Below are positions 60,220-64,000 of a DNA stretch of 64,000 nucleotides, piece after piece. The notes beneath the pieces are model-generated. The model was not told the DNA's origin. It did not search any database and was given only the letters and a program-made list of their open reading frames with translations. The DNA comes from Linyphia triangularis (taxonomy: Eukaryota > Arthropoda > Arachnida > Araneae > Linyphiidae). The DNA lies in contig OZ021721.1 of the NCBI GenBank assembly GCA_963978545.1, positions 40,163,348 through 40,227,347 of the forward strand, in the 5' to 3' direction. A program made the position numbers and the translations under genes. Numbering within the stretch: position 1 is the first letter of the stretch; each line of letters starts with the position of its first letter.

Positions 60220-61989
60220 GCTTACGAGAAAAAGATTTAAATTTGAAAGTGTTTCAACCAGCCCCGGTCTCTCCTATCTTTCTGCACGGTAAAACTATTA
60301 TTGTTTTGTCTTCTATGAGATCAAAGCATGTCATCTATTTCGTTAATACTCTTTACTACTGATGAATCTTTGTTAACTTTAATAATGTTATTGTTGACGT
60401 GTATTCTGTTTGTTGCATATTCGTCAACCTTTGATATACTTAATATTACTACATCAGAGCTACCTGGTATTATCACTACAAAAATACATAGTACATTTTA
60501 TTGGTCCTTTTAATTCTATTAGTCCGTTTGAAATGGCATGTGTTTTATGCTATGACTACCTATTGTTTGATATCTTTATTTGTATGAAATAAGGCATTAA
60601 CGTTTCATGTACAAAATGTACTTAAAATCACAGTTATAGTATTTAAAGTAAAGTGCAGTGTTTATTTAAAATAGTCAACATTATTTTCCTGTAAAAGAAT
60701 TTAGACTTTTAAATCTATATAATAACTTTTAGGAAACAGTTTATATTGAGCAAAAATTAGTTAATAAATGCAGAAATGTTGTTTTAATTTTAAATGGTCG
60801 AATCTTTAACTTGAAAAGAAATCTAAATTTTCACGAAATATACTGAAAACAAAAAAAGAATACTCTCAGTAGCTTTAATATTATTCTTTGAATGCAGATT
60901 TCAAGGAACAAACAAATGTTCGGAAGTTTTAGTTTTAAGTTCGAAAATGTTTCGGGAAAAAATGTCACGAAACTATATGCACATTCTTAAGAAAAAAAAC
61001 TCAAAAGAAAAATACATTTTTTCCAAGCAAATATGTTTTCTTAGACATTCTCATTTCCGCTTATTTTTTTTATGCTGAGTAAAAAAGTAAAATAAAATAA
61101 AGGGATTAATATTTAAACTTTTCTTACGGATGTCGACTGGATGTTGTATTAACGCTTCAGCAAACAAAACTGTCCGAATTCTTCGATTTTTATTTGTTCA
61201 AAAAGTTATTAAGACTTCTTTCAACATTTCATAGTTTGTAGCAATATAGGCCTTCGATTTATTCATATCTTTAAAATAATTGAGTGTGATCATGCAAACT
61301 TCTTTAATCAATTTGGATACTATCAAATAGATAGTATAATATACATATCCGAATATCATATTTTGTAATTTATGTGTAGTTTTAAAAACATATGAGCTTT
61401 TATGATGCATTGAAATTTTTTATACTTAAATCAATTAATTGCACTTACTTATTACTAATTTTAAAAAAAATTAAGGTACAATTACATAGCTTCCAAAATA
61501 TTGTCATGACTTCAAGCTTAAAGCCTTATGTGATTAATCGATAGTTTAGTTTTAGAACAAATTCAACTAACTAAAATCATCTAGACTAGTTCTTAATTCA
61601 GTAAAAAAGTATAATACATAAAAAGCTTTAACAAATTATCTTCTCAGATAACAATGTATTATTATCGGTACCATCAACTGAGAGTTACTTTGCACATTTT
61701 TCAACTCCAAGTTCATAAAAATATATTTTCAATGAATTTTTTAAAGAAGTAAAACACCTATTCTTAATAAGATCTATTTATTCGATTTATGGTATAGTTA
61801 TAATTGTTTTATTCGTCCCCGTTAAAAAAATCTATTCATTGCAAAGTTACCTTACACATTAAGGTGGTTAAAAAAATGTGCTAAAAACCAAGACATCCCC
61901 TAACTTTTTTTACATTTACCCAAAGAATTACTCTCCAAAAATTTTGTGAAAAAACATTAAAAAGTATAAGATAATCGATTATAAAACTG
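60220..61989. other. non-coding AT-rich DNA
   Basis: No gene recognised. A minus-strand segment near 61132-61174 (LFAEALIQHPVDI in one frame) has splice-like borders but weak support. Confidence 0.45.
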
Positions 61990-62428
61990 GAATTGCAGCT
62001 AGAAAAGTTTTGAAAAATCTCATATGGTATCTTTCAGATGAATTGTTTGGTTTGTCCACATTTTCACACAGAATTACAGCAAAAGAAAATTTAAAGAGTA
62101 TTGCAGATATGAATTACTCAAAAGATTCCAGAAATATAAGAGGGTACAGGCTATTAATAATGTTGAAAGATGTCAGTCTTGGCAATTTTGGGACAAAAAG
62201 AAATCTTGATTTTATCTCTTTTGAATATTAGTGACTCTTTTGTACCCATTTCACCTGTAGAATGAGAGAATAATATCCCTTTGCACAAATGGGAACAAAG
62301 TTAAAGAACTTAAAGATTTAAACGATACTGCTGAAAGATGTGTACAGCTAATACAAGAATTTAATAACTAATTTACACATGATAAGGCTTATAAGCAGTT
62401 TCTTTTACAATTTTGTTCAGCAAACTGA
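61990..62428 (+). pseudogene. remnant of a multicopy arthropod protein family of unknown function
   Basis: The first part (about 61998-62231) is open and begins ARKVLKNLIWYLSDELFGLS. After a stop and divergence, a second block (62289-62428) reads GNKVKELKDLNDTAERCVQL then IQEFNN, an in-frame TAA, then KQFLLQFCSAN. From memory, a WYLSEEL...AFF start and an NDxAERGVxLIxxFN...KQxLLQVV end mark a family of uncharacterised, transposon-like proteins found in many copies in arthropods. The middle (about 60-100 residues) is unreadable. I cannot say whether it is a host gene family or part of a mobile element. Confidence 0.5.
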
Positions 62429-63877
62429 AAGACAATATCTAGAGAGACAACCACACGACCTATGCTTAATTGTCTTTCAGAAAAGGAAATATGTATTTAT
62501 AAAGCTATATATATGTATTTAGTAGGCAAGACGTATTTCACAGTGACTACTCCTAAACTGCTGAACAAATTCTTACGATCAAGGTATCCTTTGAAGAAAG
62601 GTTCTTTGATTTCAATTAACAGTTCTTACTAAGAGATTGAGTGTCGTTTGAAAATTCATTTTCCAATCGACCATTTTCAGCATACAAAAAAATTTTGCCA
62701 AGTGATACTTAATGTTTTTTTTAAATTTTTGAAACGCATTAGGTGAAAAAAGTTATTACATATCTTGGTAAGAAAAACTGTAAAAAAAAAAAATTAAAAA
62801 GAATACCTTACAGTCACGCATTCACCTCAAAATTTGGAGAAATTTCAAAAAATAACTATTTTTTCTAGTTTTTTTTAATTTCTAAACGTTACATATTTGA
62901 AAGGCAATAGTTTGTAATGTGAAGTGGAAGAGTGGTATAATACAGGAAAACACTATTCTATGCATTTTTAAAACATACATTAATAATTAAAAATTATAGC
63001 TTTTTGTTAATAAAAGGATTTTCATTCACAAAATGGATGCCAACGTTATTTCTTACATTTTTGTGTTAAAATTGTTTTATTTACTTCAAGTATTCACTTC
63101 CAAATTTTGAATAAACACAAAATATACCTTTTTTCTATCAATTTGTAGAATACACCAATCACTAAATTAACAAAGTACTTTAGTTTGTATTGTGTGGAAT
63201 GAAGAAGATAGAACTTGGAAAAAATCGAATTAGTAATTATTCAATAATAATCGTTTACGCATGACCTTTGAAACATTGATAAAAACTGTGTTTTGGCATA
63301 TTTCAATCTGGGTGGCTTTCCTTTGAAATTCATAAACTTATTTGCTTATTAATTGGATCATAGCGCTCATGGCTGTGAATCGGACTACCATTTATCCTGG
63401 CTGAAAATAATCAGACAGGTCTAATTGCACTTTAGAAGGAGATCATTGCAGTGGGATATATGTCTCCTTAGAAGTTATTCTCCCACCTTCCCATCCATCC
63501 CTACTCTCTTCTACTGTAATGCGCAAATACGAGGGTATCAAAATCCTGCTGAGTTGTTTCTAGTAAAAAATGTCTGGAAGTGTACTTGGAAGGTGAACGC
63601 CTGTGAGCTTTAACTAGTGCCTTGTGACTTTTGTTCTTAGATATGAAACACATAATTACCTTCAATCGCAAAAGTCCAAAATGGGCACAAAAACTAAACT
63701 TTTTCCCTTATAATGTTACAATTACCAAGTCCCTCAATTTGAAATGTTTCTCGTTTTTATTAAACGCCTTCCGTTTCACCTACTTTTTTTACACGTCGAT
63801 TGATCGAATCATACAAAAAAAAGTTTTTCTCGTTTTTCTCGCCGAGTAAATTTCATTAATCAATTACAACACAATGT
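62429..63877. other. non-coding DNA
   Basis: AT-rich. Frames at 63425-63613 and 63631-63849 are not recognised. Confidence 0.45.
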
Positions 63878-63957
63878 ACAATTTTAAACAGATTATCACA
63901 AAAGAAATCTACGTTACTAAAATAACAATTTTGAACAGATTATCGCAAAAGAAATCT
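63878..63957. repeat. 33-bp direct repeat, 47-bp period
   Basis: ACAATTTTAAACAGATTATC... at 63878-63910 and ACAATTTTGAACAGATTATC... at 63925-63957 differ at two positions. Two units of a small tandem duplication, 14 bp apart. Confidence 0.9.
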
Positions 63958-64000
63958 GTATGCACTCTTCGATAGTATTATACTCTTCTCACTTGGTTTC

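Noticed and set aside
59967..60362. 131-codon plus-strand frame, longest in the window
   Set aside because: It runs through the MITE. The matching minus-strand frame with the same N-terminus shows it is a product of the inverted ends.
61858..61890. second copy of the TTAAGGT... transposon end
   Set aside because: TTAAGGTGGTTAAAAAAATG shares only the first few bases with the 6.1-kb element and has no partner end.

Overview
This window looks like intronic or intergenic DNA from a large, AT-rich animal genome, most likely an arachnid and probably a spider. The base composition is strongly AT-biased. No intact long gene is present. Open frames are short and mostly random, and nearly everything recognisable is a decayed transposable element. 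The arachnid call is an inference from the look of the repeats: tRNA-derived SINEs with an arachnid-like body, and a truncated LINE whose C-terminus and CAA-rich tail resemble spider LINEs. No bacterial, organellar, rRNA, true tRNA or CRISPR sequence was seen.

Layout. 1-6 kb is featureless AT-rich DNA with a small tandem repeat. 6.1-7.4 kb is a DNA transposon with TTAA target duplications (Kolobok-like guess). 7.9-8.8 kb is a frameshifted mariner-type transposase on the minus strand, followed by a tandem repeat of about 108 bp. 12.4-12.7 kb is the 3' end of a 5'-truncated LINE. 14.0-15.8 kb holds the best host-gene evidence: a 111-bp minus-strand exon with good splice sites and a possible 14-nt microexon. 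17.3 kb is a SINE with perfect 11-bp target duplications. 21.2 kb is an 18-bp minisatellite, followed by a second SINE family. 23.5-26.3 kb is a head-to-head inverted pair of reverse-transcriptase elements that looks Penelope-like.

30.6-31.3 kb is a mariner pseudogene containing a 48-bp inverted copy of its own downstream sequence. 31.9-36.9 kb holds three more SINE copies, a palindromic MITE, a candidate plus-strand exon and an internally deleted transposase. 39.8-40.5 kb and 43.6-44.2 kb are MITEs with TTAA target sites (the first piggyBac-like). Between them are a possible LTR-type TATA promoter and an undeciphered GC-richer block. 47.0 kb is a perfect 35-bp-arm palindrome. 54.1 kb is a 20-bp minisatellite. 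58.9-59.9 kb is a pogo-type DDE transposase pseudogene, readable almost end to end across frameshifts. It is followed by a 247-bp MITE with a 4-bp target duplication. 62.0-62.4 kb is a decayed member of a multicopy protein family of unknown function.

No functional pathway can be read from the window. Its interest lies in repeat biology: recent retroposition with intact target duplications, several independent cut-and-paste families, and several inverted rearrangements that look like template switching. All identifications come from reading translated frames and motifs by eye, without a database search.
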